NCBI GenBank assembly: GCA_016710275.1 | Contig: JADJXS010000001.1 | Span: 3,162,001 to 3,226,000 of the forward strand | Source of the DNA: Phycisphaerales bacterium | GTDB lineage: Bacteria; Planctomycetota; Phycisphaerae; UBA1845; Fen-1342 | Length of the DNA stretch: 64,000 nucleotides | Direction: 5' to 3' | Shown: piece after piece, positions 17,701-25,245 of the stretch | How positions within the stretch are numbered: position 1 is the first letter of the stretch | How the letters are laid out: the number at the start of each line of letters is the position of its first letter | Notes under the pieces: model-generated | Database searches by the model: none | The model's input: only the letters and a program-made list of their open reading frames with translations | Told to the model about the DNA's origin: nothing | Translations under genes and position numbers: made by a program

Positions 17701-18297
17701 GAAGAGCTGAACGTCCGGCTGGTCGAGTTCGCCAGCGCCGCGGAGGAATACGTCACCTACGAAGTGAAGCCCAACTTCAAGGCCCTCGGGCCGAAGTTCG
17801 GCGCGCTGGCCCCGAAGATCAAGGGCGCCCTGGCCGGGTTGGACGCGGCCGCGGGCCGTCGTGAACTGCTGACCGACGGCGTCCTGCGGCTGACCGTCGA
17901 GGGGCGAACCGTCGAACTTGGCGCTGAAGACGTGGAAATCCGCCTCGCGGCGCGGCCGGGCTGGGCCGCTGCGCAGGATCGCGCCGGAGTCGTGGTGCTC
18001 TCGACCGAGTTGACCCCCGATCTGATCGACGAGGGCCGCGTGCGCGAGTTCATTCACCACGTGCAGGCGCTGCGCAAGGAATGCGCCTTCGAATACAGCG
18101 CGCGGATTGCGCTCTTCGTTGAATTGCCCGCGCCGCTGGAAAACGTGATCCGTGGCGCCCAGGAGTGGATCCGCCGCGAATGCCTTTGCGAGCGCGTGGA
18201 GTACGCGATTCCCGCGGACATCCAAAGCGCCGAAGCGCAGATCGACGATTGGATCGTCAGGCTCGCCGCGCGCCCGATCGCCGCGACCGCTTCCTGA
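14791..18297 (+). CDS. ileS: Isoleucyl-tRNA synthetase, eukaryote-like type
   Basis: The enzyme charges tRNA-Ile with isoleucine. The product is 1168 residues, longer than the usual 920-1050. It has the class I HIGH-type signature HPGH (about residue 55) and KMSKR (about 687). WTTTPWTL marks the CP1 editing domain, and GWDTHGLPVEVEVCKELGI is typical of the eukaryote-like (IleRS2) branch, which in bacteria is associated with mupirocin tolerance. The C-terminal 400 residues carry the anticodon-binding domain (SNWWVRRSRDRFW) and the extra tail of that branch. The start at 14791 puts the synthetase core close to the N-terminus. Transcription is divergent from the GH113 gene; the 229-bp gap must hold both promoters, but I see no clear boxes. 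Confidence 0.95.
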   Translation: MFPPLPSGFEFPQSERDTLAFWARHRVFERSLTQRADAPPFVFYEGPPTANGKPHPGHCLTRAMKDLFPRYRSMCGYSVGRKAGWDTHGLPVEVEVCKELGIHTKAEIEAYGVERFNLKCIESVFRYMREWEEMTTRLGFWVDLNDAYVTHHESYVNSVWWGLKALFDRGLLYQGHKVVWWWCQGGTALSAGEVGEGYRDVDDPSVFVKFPLLPAGKDDAEKVSLLVWTTTPWTLISNHFAAVHPELEYALVEDPGAADGGGPERLYVAAALVEPLGKKVKRELRAISTCPGSALIGRRYLPPFPECYHGASREDGPSLGERSAPLREGGSATVGWRVTAAEFVTTDSGTGLVHEAPAFGEVDFELLQSERRRFATDDAIPLLCAVNPDGCFNEAAPQRYRGRWIKDCDKELIRELRDERRTPWGTPLLWHQEQVRHPYPFCPRADKDPLIQYARKSWFVRTSRFKDEFLANNAQIRWLPEHIREGRFGDFLRNNVDWALSRERYWGTPLPVWVCEATGRMEAVGSLPELQKKPGATDATAEFPQGFWRGKCEERTRAGESPLPSDLQIHKPYIDAWTYDSPYSPGARMRRVPEVIDCWWDSGSMPFAQWGYPLQNAGSLPQRLPADFISEAIDQTRGWFYALLAISTLLRGELSAAGGSGTAPRPFPLPYRTCIVLGLMLGEDGTKMSKRLKNYREPSYIFDAYGADAMRWYFFSAQAPWTTVRFQEAAIRDAQREFLVKLYNVVSFFSIYANLDGFVPHPKTGSPWRPTAERCEIDRWIISELQRTIAFVREKMDAFENFPAATRLNDFVDALSNWWVRRSRDRFWSSEKDQDKWDAYHTLYGTLLTLSTAIAPFTPFFAEFMFRNLTGNREEAAPGESPRPCAASAGFPDSGLPVSVHLCDYPQADPRLIDAALAEQMELVRRIVSLGRAARTDAKIRTRQPLSRVEIILSRSADAERLRPHEALIAEELNVRLVEFASAAEEYVTYEVKPNFKALGPKFGALAPKIKGALAGLDAAAGRRELLTDGVLRLTVEGRTVELGAEDVEIRLAARPGWAAAQDRAGVVVLSTELTPDLIDEGRVREFIHHVQALRKECAFEYSARIALFVELPAPLENVIRGAQEWIRRECLCERVEYAIPADIQSAEAQIDDWIVRLAARPIAATAS

Positions 18298-18326
18298 ACC
18301 CGGCCACACGGCCGCGGGTGGTGCCA

Positions 18327-19610
18327 ATGTCCGCCGATGACCCTCAGCCCGCGGACGTGCAGGGCGCGGTCCGCCGCGTCGCGCAGTATGAGCGCGTGCT
18401 CGAGATCACGCGCCGCCTGGCCGGGTCTCTGGACCTCGACGCCCTGTTGGCCATGACGATTGAGGCCGCCTGCAGCGTGCTCCACTGCGAGCGCGCCACC
18501 ATCTTTCTTTACGACGCTTCCGCCAACGAGCTGTACTGCCGCGTCGGCACGGCACTCGAGGAGCTGCGGTTCGCCGCGGATCGCGGGCTGGCCGGTGCGG
18601 CGGCCACGGGGCGGACGGTCGTCAATGTTCCGGACGCCTACGCGGACCCTCGCTTCAATCCGCAGGTGGACCGCCAGACCGGCTTCCGCACCCGCAACGT
18701 GCTGACTTTCCCGCTCGAGAGCATCGACGGCCGGCTCTATGGCGTCCTGCAGGCGCTGAACAAGGCCGGCGGCCCCTTCGACTCGCACGACGAGTTCATC
18801 GCGCGCACCCTCGCCGCCCAGGTCGGCGTCGCCCTGCACCGGCACGGACTGCTTGAGAGATTCGCCGAGCAGCAGCGGATGAAGCGCGACCTCGACATCG
18901 CCCGCCGCATCCAGCAGCGGCAATTCCCGCGACACCCGCCGGCCGTCGCCGGCTATGACATCAGCGGATGGAACCGGCCCGCCGACGAAACCGGCGGTGA
19001 CTGCTTCGATTTCATCCCCCTGGCCGACGGCCGCCTCGCCGTGCTGATGGCTGACGCCAGCGGCCACGGCATCGGTCCCGCGCTCGTGATCGCCTCCGCC
19101 CGTTCCATGATCCGCGGGCTATTGGGCGCCACAACCGATCTGCAGTGCATCGTAGAGCACGTCAACCGGCTTCTGGCCGTGGACCTGGCCGACGAGGGCT
19201 TTGTCACCGCCTTTTTCGGAATCCTCGACCCGCTGCGGCACGAGCTGCACTACCACGCCTGCGGGCAGGGACCATTGCTGTTGTTCGACGGGCCGCGCGT
19301 GGATCGGCGCGGGGCGAGCTGCCTGCCGATGGCCGTCGACGCCGACGTGCCGATCGGAGCGCCGCAGGTGTTCGAGTTCTCACCCGGCGCGCGGCTCGTT
19401 CTTCTGACTGACGGCTTTTTCGAAGCGGCCAACGCCGCCGGCGAGCTGTTCGGGGAGGAGCGCGTCACACGGATCGTGCAACAGTTCGGAAGCGCATCGT
19501 CGGCATTGCTGATTAGCGCACTTCGCGAGCGGGTGCGGGAGTTCGGCGGAAGCGACCACTTCGCCGATGACCTGACGGCGGTGATCCTGCGGCGCGGCGA
19601 CGGTGCATAA
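18327..19610 (+). CDS. GAF-domain SpoIIE/PP2C-type serine phosphatase
   Basis: The 427-residue product has a GAF sensor domain (about 20-175; CERATIFLYD, GLAGAAATGRTV, NVLTFPL) followed by a short helical linker (MKRDLDIARRIQQRQFP) and a SpoIIE/RsbU phosphatase domain. Metal-binding acids lie in ETGGDCFDF and MADASGHGIG, with DHFADDLTAVIL near the end. Such proteins dephosphorylate anti-anti-sigma factors in partner-switching pathways. It starts 30 bp after ileS on the same strand, so it may be co-transcribed. The ligand of the GAF domain is unknown. Confidence 0.9.
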   Translation: MSADDPQPADVQGAVRRVAQYERVLEITRRLAGSLDLDALLAMTIEAACSVLHCERATIFLYDASANELYCRVGTALEELRFAADRGLAGAAATGRTVVNVPDAYADPRFNPQVDRQTGFRTRNVLTFPLESIDGRLYGVLQALNKAGGPFDSHDEFIARTLAAQVGVALHRHGLLERFAEQQRMKRDLDIARRIQQRQFPRHPPAVAGYDISGWNRPADETGGDCFDFIPLADGRLAVLMADASGHGIGPALVIASARSMIRGLLGATTDLQCIVEHVNRLLAVDLADEGFVTAFFGILDPLRHELHYHACGQGPLLLFDGPRVDRRGASCLPMAVDADVPIGAPQVFEFSPGARLVLLTDGFFEAANAAGELFGEERVTRIVQQFGSASSALLISALRERVREFGGSDHFADDLTAVILRRGDGA

Positions 19611-19688
19611 GCGTGGCGGCTGGCACCATCCCCGGCGCTTCGGACGCAGCGCGATCGAGCGTCGCGTCGATTCCACCCTGCGTTTCTG

Positions 19689-20426
19689 TTACCACTCCGC
19701 CTCGCCGAACGGATTGAGCGCGCCGGCGCTGCGCGGCTTGCGTTGAAAGTCCTTGAGCAGCGCCTGCGCCAGCGACATATCCCCCGGCAGCGTGATCTTG
19801 ATGTTGCGATGGTCGGTCTGCACGATCGAGACCGCGTGCCCCAGCCGCTCCACCACGGACGCATCATCCGTCGGGCGAAAATCGGCCGGCATCTCGGCAT
19901 ACGCGCGGCAGATCAGCTCACGCGAAAACACCTGCGGCGTCTGTGCCTCGAACAGCCCCTCGCGCGGCACGGTCGCATCCACGAATCCCGCGGCGCTCAC
20001 GCGCTTGATCGTCCCCGACAAGGGCGCCGCCAGGATCGCCGCGCCGCTCTTCTGCGCTTCGGCGAAGACGCCGTCGATCCACGACTCCGCCACGCACGGC
20101 CGCACGGCGTCATGCACGGCCACATAGTCGATCTCGGGGTCCAGCGCCTCCAGCGCCAGCCGCACCGACTCAAACCGCTCGGCCCCTCCGCGTACCAGCT
20201 TGATCCCCATGATCATGATGTTGGGCGCGTACTTCTCGCGCACCACGTCATAATCCGACGGCGTGACCGTCAGCATGGTCTGCGCGACATCCGGACGGTT
20301 GATGAACATCTCGACCGAGCGGATGAACACCGGCCGGCCGTCGAGTTGTGCGAAGGGCTTCTTCACGTCGCCGCCGAAGCGCTTGCCGGCCCCGGCGGCG
20401 GTAATGATGACGGCAAAGCGGGCCAC
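19689..20426 (-). CDS. ispD: 2-C-methyl-D-erythritol 4-phosphate cytidylyltransferase
   Basis: IspD transfers CMP to MEP in the non-mevalonate isoprenoid pathway. The 245-residue product has the nucleotide-binding N-terminus ITAAGAGKRFGGDVKKPFA, the VAVHDAVRPCV segment, RGGAERFESV, and the TDDASVVE motif near the C-terminus. The length is normal. It ends 78 bp from the convergent phosphatase gene. No ispF is adjacent. Confidence 0.93.
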   Translation of the reverse strand: MARFAVIITAAGAGKRFGGDVKKPFAQLDGRPVFIRSVEMFINRPDVAQTMLTVTPSDYDVVREKYAPNIMIMGIKLVRGGAERFESVRLALEALDPEIDYVAVHDAVRPCVAESWIDGVFAEAQKSGAAILAAPLSGTIKRVSAAGFVDATVPREGLFEAQTPQVFSRELICRAYAEMPADFRPTDDASVVERLGHAVSIVQTDHRNIKITLPGDMSLAQALLKDFQRKPRSAGALNPFGEAEW

Positions 20427-20569
20427 GACATCGGCTCCTTCCTCAGGATGCGCCGCGTGCGGCGATCCTCAGGATTTCACCGTAAGCCCCCACTCGATTG
20501 CGTGCAATCCCGCGACTCCATCAGGGCGCAGCACTCCGCCCCGCCGACCCAGGCTCCCGGTCGCCGTCC

Positions 20570-22780
20570 TTACGGCAGCCGGCCGGTTGCCGCCGCTGCC
20601 GCGCGCGTCGCAATCTTCGGCCACGGCAGGTTGGCCGCCAGCTTGGCTCGCAGGTGCAGAAGCGCGTACTCCAGTTGCGGATCGACCCGCGCCGCCTTGA
20701 GCGGATCGCTCTCGATCAGCGCGATGTCCGCCACGCTCAGCAGCGGTTCATCCTCATCCGTGTCGCGCTCGGTCTTGAGCGCTTCGAGATTGCGCCGCCG
20801 CTCGTCCTCGCTCAACTCCGGCGCAGCCGCAGTCTCCTTGCGGAGGACCGCCGCGTCCCGCCGTGCCTCGATGACCTGCACCGCCTCCTTGGGAGTCAGC
20901 GCAATCTGCCAGTCCGGATTGACGCCCCAGTCATCCGCGTCCGGCGAGCGGTGCGGCGTGCCGCCGTTCGGCAGGTAATACAGTGACGTCGTCAGTTTGA
21001 TCCGGGCTCCCGGATCGGCCCCGCGCCCGAACAGGTTGTTCTCGAGCGGAATGACCTTCTGAACGCTGCCCTTGCCGAAAGTCCGCTCACCGAGAACCAC
21101 CGCCCGGCCATGATCGCGAAACGCACCGGCAAGAATCTCCGAGGCCGATGCACTGGCTTCGTTCACCAGCACGATCAGCGGAACATCTGAAAACGGGGCC
21201 TTGCCGCTGACCTCGTAGCGCTCCGGCCGCTCCTGCCGACCGCGCGTGCTCACGACTTCGCCGGTCGTCATGAACTTGGCCACGATGTCCACCGCCGCTT
21301 CCAGCAGCCCGCCGGGGTTGTAGCGGAGGTCCAGCACCAGCCCCTTCATCCCCTGCTCGCGAGCGGCGTGCAGCGCTGCGCCCAGCTCATCCGAGCTGCG
21401 CGGCGAGAAATTCGTCAGACGGATGTAGGCGATGCCCTCCGCCGGATCGACCATGTAGTTCCATCGCGACAGATCCTCCGGCATGCGCGAAATTCCCTCG
21501 ACGCTGCGCAGGTGAATCGCGCGGCGCGTCAACGGAAACTCCAGTCGCTGCCCCGTTGAGGGTCGGAAGATCACGAGCGTGACCGGCGTCTGCGGCTTAC
21601 CCGTGATGTGACGGACCGCGTCCTCCGTCGACCAGCCCTTTGTCGACTCACCGTTGACTTCGATAATCAGGTCGCTGGGCAGAATGCCCGCCTCCAGCGC
21701 CGGAGAGTTTTCGAGCGGCGACACCACCTTGAGCCGGTTGGAAATCTCATCCTCGCCGAGCGAAATGCCCACGCCGCAGAAATCGCCGGTCAGCATCTTG
21801 TCGAATTCGTTTGAATCCGCCGGCCAGATCATCGACGAGAAATCGTCCAGCCGCGAAACGGCCCCCTCGGTGAACTCGACGACGATCAACTCGTCCGGCA
21901 GTCCCACCGTGCGGCGGTTCAACTCCCCGACTTCATCGAACAGCCGCTGGAAATCCTTTCGCGAGAGCGATTCCCGTGCCTCCACCCCGGCCCGCAGCTC
22001 GCGCAGACCCTCGGTGAAGCTTCGCCGGCTGTCGTCGTTGGCCAGCCCGTCGAATACCTGTTGAAGCTTGGGCGTCTCGAGCATGGCGTCGAGGTTGTCC
22101 AGCGCGGCCAGTGCCAGCACGCGGTGCTTGGGCGCCTCAAAGTAATAGGCGTCCACCTTGCGAAGCGCTTCGTACAGCATCTCCCGCCGGACGCCCTTGA
22201 TCCTCCGCTCGACGGCTTTCTGATCGGGATAGACGGCCTCCAGCCGGGCGTGCCGCGCTGCGTGCTCGCGCGACGCCTTCAGCTCCGGGCTACGCTCGAG
22301 AATCTGCTCCAGGCGATAGTAGTAGCTCAGCGCGTCGCGCCAACGCGGAACGGCCTCCAGCCTGGACGCTTCCAGCCGCGACTGATTGATGATCCCCTGC
22401 ACCCATTCCTGACCCGCGAACTCCGCCTTGCTCGCGGAATACTGGGCTGCTCGGGCCGTGAACGTCAGCGCCAGGAACAGCCGATCCTCCGCCAGCGCCT
22501 TCTGCGCCTGCTCCGAACTCCACGCCAGCGTCTCCGCCCGCAGGCGGGCGCGCTCCTCGGACATCGCCGAATAGGAGTCCAGCCAGCCCAGCACGCGACG
22601 CGCCGCCGGCTCCTCCGTCGACACCTTCGCCGCGGTCATCGCGGCGTCGCGGCCGCCGGAATAGTCGCCGTTCAGAATCCGGGCATAGGCCTCGCCCACA
22701 CCCTGTCCATTCGCCGTCGCGGACGAAAGCCCCAGCGCCAGCAACATCGCCCATAAAGGCGAAAGTCGAAGCAATCGCAT
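20570..22780 (-). CDS. Exported C-terminal processing protease (S41, PDZ)
   Basis: The 736-residue product has a signal peptide (MRLLRLSPLWAMLLALGLSS, cleavage near ANG). A helical, tetratricopeptide-like N-terminal half (30-300) is followed by a PDZ domain (about 330-410; GVGISLGEDE, GILPSDLIIEVNGES). The S41 catalytic core comes next: LDLRYNPGG, then the nucleophile Ser in NEASASASEI (about residue 543) and the general-base Lys in GERTFGKGSVQ (about 569). It acts in the periplasm on C-termini of exported proteins. The long N-terminal extension is unusual for CtpA, and the C-terminal 110 residues are charged. Confidence 0.92.
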   Translation of the reverse strand: MRLLRLSPLWAMLLALGLSSATANGQGVGEAYARILNGDYSGGRDAAMTAAKVSTEEPAARRVLGWLDSYSAMSEERARLRAETLAWSSEQAQKALAEDRLFLALTFTARAAQYSASKAEFAGQEWVQGIINQSRLEASRLEAVPRWRDALSYYYRLEQILERSPELKASREHAARHARLEAVYPDQKAVERRIKGVRREMLYEALRKVDAYYFEAPKHRVLALAALDNLDAMLETPKLQQVFDGLANDDSRRSFTEGLRELRAGVEARESLSRKDFQRLFDEVGELNRRTVGLPDELIVVEFTEGAVSRLDDFSSMIWPADSNEFDKMLTGDFCGVGISLGEDEISNRLKVVSPLENSPALEAGILPSDLIIEVNGESTKGWSTEDAVRHITGKPQTPVTLVIFRPSTGQRLEFPLTRRAIHLRSVEGISRMPEDLSRWNYMVDPAEGIAYIRLTNFSPRSSDELGAALHAAREQGMKGLVLDLRYNPGGLLEAAVDIVAKFMTTGEVVSTRGRQERPERYEVSGKAPFSDVPLIVLVNEASASASEILAGAFRDHGRAVVLGERTFGKGSVQKVIPLENNLFGRGADPGARIKLTTSLYYLPNGGTPHRSPDADDWGVNPDWQIALTPKEAVQVIEARRDAAVLRKETAAAPELSEDERRRNLEALKTERDTDEDEPLLSVADIALIESDPLKAARVDPQLEYALLHLRAKLAANLPWPKIATRAAAAATGRLP

Positions 22781-23049
22781 CGTGTTCCCTTTCGAGAATT
22801 CAGCGCATGCCGGCGACGAGAACCTGCGGTCAACGCACCGCCGCCGACTCCCGCATTATACGAACCACCCGCCGTCCCGCGCCGCCGATCCAGCCCCCGC
22901 CCACGACTCCTTACAATTCCGTGCAATCCCGGAATCAGCCGCCGCACCTTTTTTCGAGCCCGGGTTGCATCGTCCGCCAATTCGGGCCAGATTGCCCCCC
23001 AATGGCCGCCTCACGACTGAAAATCAACCCCGCTGCGCCGCTCACGCCG

Positions 23050-23619
23050 ATGCCGATCACGCCCGCGCCGCGCGTGCTGGGAATTGACCCCGGCCTGCTC
23101 CGCACCGGTTACGCGGTTCTGGATCGTGACTCGCGCTGCGAAGCGCGGCTGGTGGAGGCCGGCGTCATCCGGCTCGCGCCGCGCGATCCGCTGGAACGGC
23201 GACTGGCCACCCTCGCCGAAGCGCTCGAGGCACTGATCGAAACGCACCAGCCGCCGCTGCTGGTCTGCGAAGACCTCTACGCACACTACGCCCACCCGCG
23301 CACCGCGATTCTGATGGGGCATGCGCGCGGTGTCATCCTCGTCACCGCTGCGCGGCGCGGACTCGCGGTGCTCAGCGTCGGCGCCACCCGCGTGAAGAAA
23401 ACACTCACCGGCAGTGGACACGCCTCCAAGGCCCAGATTCAGCGCGCCATCGCGGGCACCCTGCGCCTGTCGCGCATCCCCGAACCCAGCGACGTGGCCG
23501 ACGCAATCGCCGTCGGACTGTGCGGCCTTCGCATGTCACTCGCCGTTCCGCCCGCTCCCGCACCCCGTCCCCGACGGACGGCGCGAATCGCCGCTGCCCT
23601 TCGGAGGACCGCCCGATGA
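23050..23619 (+). CDS. ruvC: Holliday junction resolvase RuvC
   Basis: RuvC cleaves Holliday junctions with RuvAB. The catalytic acids are visible in VLGIDPGLLRTGYAV (first Asp), CEDLYAHYAHPRT (Glu), and the C-terminal SDVADAIAVGL (Asp pair), and KKTLTGSGHASKAQIQ is the DNA-contact segment. The product is 189 residues from Met at 23050; Met at 23002 in the same frame is an alternative, and neither has a clear ribosome binding site. The stop overlaps the ruvA start (ATGA at 23616-23619). Confidence 0.92.
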   Translation: MPITPAPRVLGIDPGLLRTGYAVLDRDSRCEARLVEAGVIRLAPRDPLERRLATLAEALEALIETHQPPLLVCEDLYAHYAHPRTAILMGHARGVILVTAARRGLAVLSVGATRVKKTLTGSGHASKAQIQRAIAGTLRLSRIPEPSDVADAIAVGLCGLRMSLAVPPAPAPRPRRTARIAAALRRTAR

Positions 23620-24239
23620 TCCGCCGCATCACCGGCCGCATCTGCGGCGTCGAGGAAGAATGCGTGTGGCTGGACGTTCTCGGCGTCTGGCTGGAGCTGC
23701 TGACGCCCGCCTCCGGACTTCCCGAGCTGCAACGCCGCGTCGGGTCCGAAATCACGCTGCACACGATCCTGTATCTCGAAGGGGCGCTGGGCGGGGGGAA
23801 TCTGACGCCGCGCCTGATCGGCTTCCTTTCCGAGCCGGATCGCCGCTTCTTTGACGAGCTGACGCGCGTCAAAGGCATCAGCACCCGCAAGGCCCTGCGC
23901 CTCATGGGCGCTCCCACGCACCTCATCGCCGCCGCGATTGAACGCGGCGACGAGCGTTTTCTCACCACCCTGCCCGAGATCGGCAAGAAGACCGCTGCCG
24001 GCATGATCGCCGAACTCCGCGGTCGGCTCACCCCGTTCTGCGCCGGAGAGCCGCAGAGCGCACCGCTGCCCGAGTTGAACACTGCCCAGCAACTGGCGCT
24101 GGAAATCCTCATGCAGTGGGGAGACCGCCGGGCCGACGCGCAGCGCTGGATTGCCGCGGCGGTCGAGGCCGATGGCCTGCTCGCCGAGCCGGATGAGATC
24201 GTGCGAGCCGCCTATCGCGTCAAGCGCTCCATCGGCTGA
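23616..24239 (+). CDS. ruvA: Holliday junction DNA helicase subunit RuvA
   Basis: RuvA binds the four-way junction and loads RuvB. The 207-residue product shows the N-terminal OB fold (MIRRITGRICGVEEECVWLDV), the helix-hairpin-helix motifs (VKGISTRKALRLMG, LPEIGKKTAAGMIAEL) and a C-terminal RuvB-binding domain. GGAGG (23602-23606) precedes the ATG, and the 4-bp overlap with ruvC indicates coupling. ruvB is not in this window. Confidence 0.93.
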   Translation: MIRRITGRICGVEEECVWLDVLGVWLELLTPASGLPELQRRVGSEITLHTILYLEGALGGGNLTPRLIGFLSEPDRRFFDELTRVKGISTRKALRLMGAPTHLIAAAIERGDERFLTTLPEIGKKTAAGMIAELRGRLTPFCAGEPQSAPLPELNTAQQLALEILMQWGDRRADAQRWIAAAVEADGLLAEPDEIVRAAYRVKRSIG

Positions 24240-24263
24240 TCATTCGCGACCGGCTGGACGGAG

Positions 24264-25106
24264 TCACGCCGACCTGCCCGCCGCCGTCTCAGCCGCCAGC
24301 AGCCCCTCCACGGCCGCCTCTTCGCCGCTGCGCGAGCGGGCGGCAACCGCCAGGTGTATCCGCCCGGCTCCACCCGCCCGCAGCACGCGCGAGACCTCGT
24401 GAACCGTCGCGCCGCTCATCAGCAGGTTGTCCACGATGCACAAGACCGGACCGCGGCCGACGGAACCCGGCCGCCGGCGCACCCGCCGCACCGAATCCGC
24501 TCGACGCAGGGCGAAGCAACCCGCGACGTTTGCGAATCGCCGCGACCGCAATGCGATGTGCGTCTGGCTCGGCGCGTAGCGAATGCGCGACGCCAGCGAC
24601 AGCACCGGCAGCTTCAGCGCTTTGCCCAGCGCGTCGGCCAGCATCGCGGCATGAGCGCACGGTCGCTGCATCCGCCGCAACCAGTGCATCGGCACGGGTA
24701 CCAGTGCTTCGACCGTCGCCAGCCACGGCTCGCCTCGCAGCCGGGCGGCCATCCGGTCCGCCAGGATCGATGCGCATCGACTGTCGCCGTGATATTTCAA
24801 CGCCCGCACGAGCGACGCCAGCGGCTCGTGATACGGCCCCAGCGCGCTGACGAAGCCCACATTCCAGAAGGACTCGCTGACGCAGCCGGCGCAGCCGTGT
24901 GCGCCGATCGACTCGCGCCGGCCGACCCGCCCGCAGCGCGTGCAGTACGGAAGACGCTCCAGTCGGCCCATCTCGGCCTGGCATGATGGACAGAGGTGCC
25001 CCGCCCCGTTGGGAATCCAGGCCCGGCATCCGGCGCAGACCAGCGGCGCGATCAGATCCGCCGCCGCCCCCAGAGCGCGTGCACCGGCAGACCGCCATGT
25101 TGCCAT
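24264..25106 (-). CDS. comF: ComF-family phosphoribosyltransferase-like protein
   Basis: The 280-residue product has an N-terminal zinc-ribbon region (CAGCRAWIP, CPSCQAEM, CTRCGRVG, CAGC) and a C-terminal phosphoribosyltransferase fold with the PRPP loop LCIVDNLLMSGATVHEVSR. The family is linked to DNA uptake in competence, but in most bacteria its reaction is unproven. The usual DD of the PRPP loop is DN here. The start at 25106 (MATWRS) was chosen because the frame further upstream runs into a terminator hairpin. It converges on ruvCA with a 24-bp gap. Confidence 0.85.
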   Translation of the reverse strand: MATWRSAGARALGAAADLIAPLVCAGCRAWIPNGAGHLCPSCQAEMGRLERLPYCTRCGRVGRRESIGAHGCAGCVSESFWNVGFVSALGPYHEPLASLVRALKYHGDSRCASILADRMAARLRGEPWLATVEALVPVPMHWLRRMQRPCAHAAMLADALGKALKLPVLSLASRIRYAPSQTHIALRSRRFANVAGCFALRRADSVRRVRRRPGSVGRGPVLCIVDNLLMSGATVHEVSRVLRAGGAGRIHLAVAARSRSGEEAAVEGLLAAETAAGRSA

Positions 25107-25159
25107 GCCCCACATTCCCGGCAGCGTACCGCGCCGCAGCGGGAATGCGGGAAAACGGC

Positions 25160-25199
25160 GACGGGCCGCAACCGGGATCATGCCCGGCCGCGGCCCGTC
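25160..25199 (-). terminator. Terminator after the metalloprotease gene
   Basis: GACGGGCCGC (25160-25169) pairs with GCGGCCCGTC (25190-25199), and CCGGG/CCCGG form an inner stem. On the minus strand the hairpin is followed by GCCGTTTT. It lies between the stop at 25246 and the comF start at 25106, so it should separate the two same-strand genes. Confidence 0.65.
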
Positions 25200-25245
25200 T
25201 TCACTTGTTTGTCGCGCGAACAATCCACTCGTTCAGTGGAGACCG

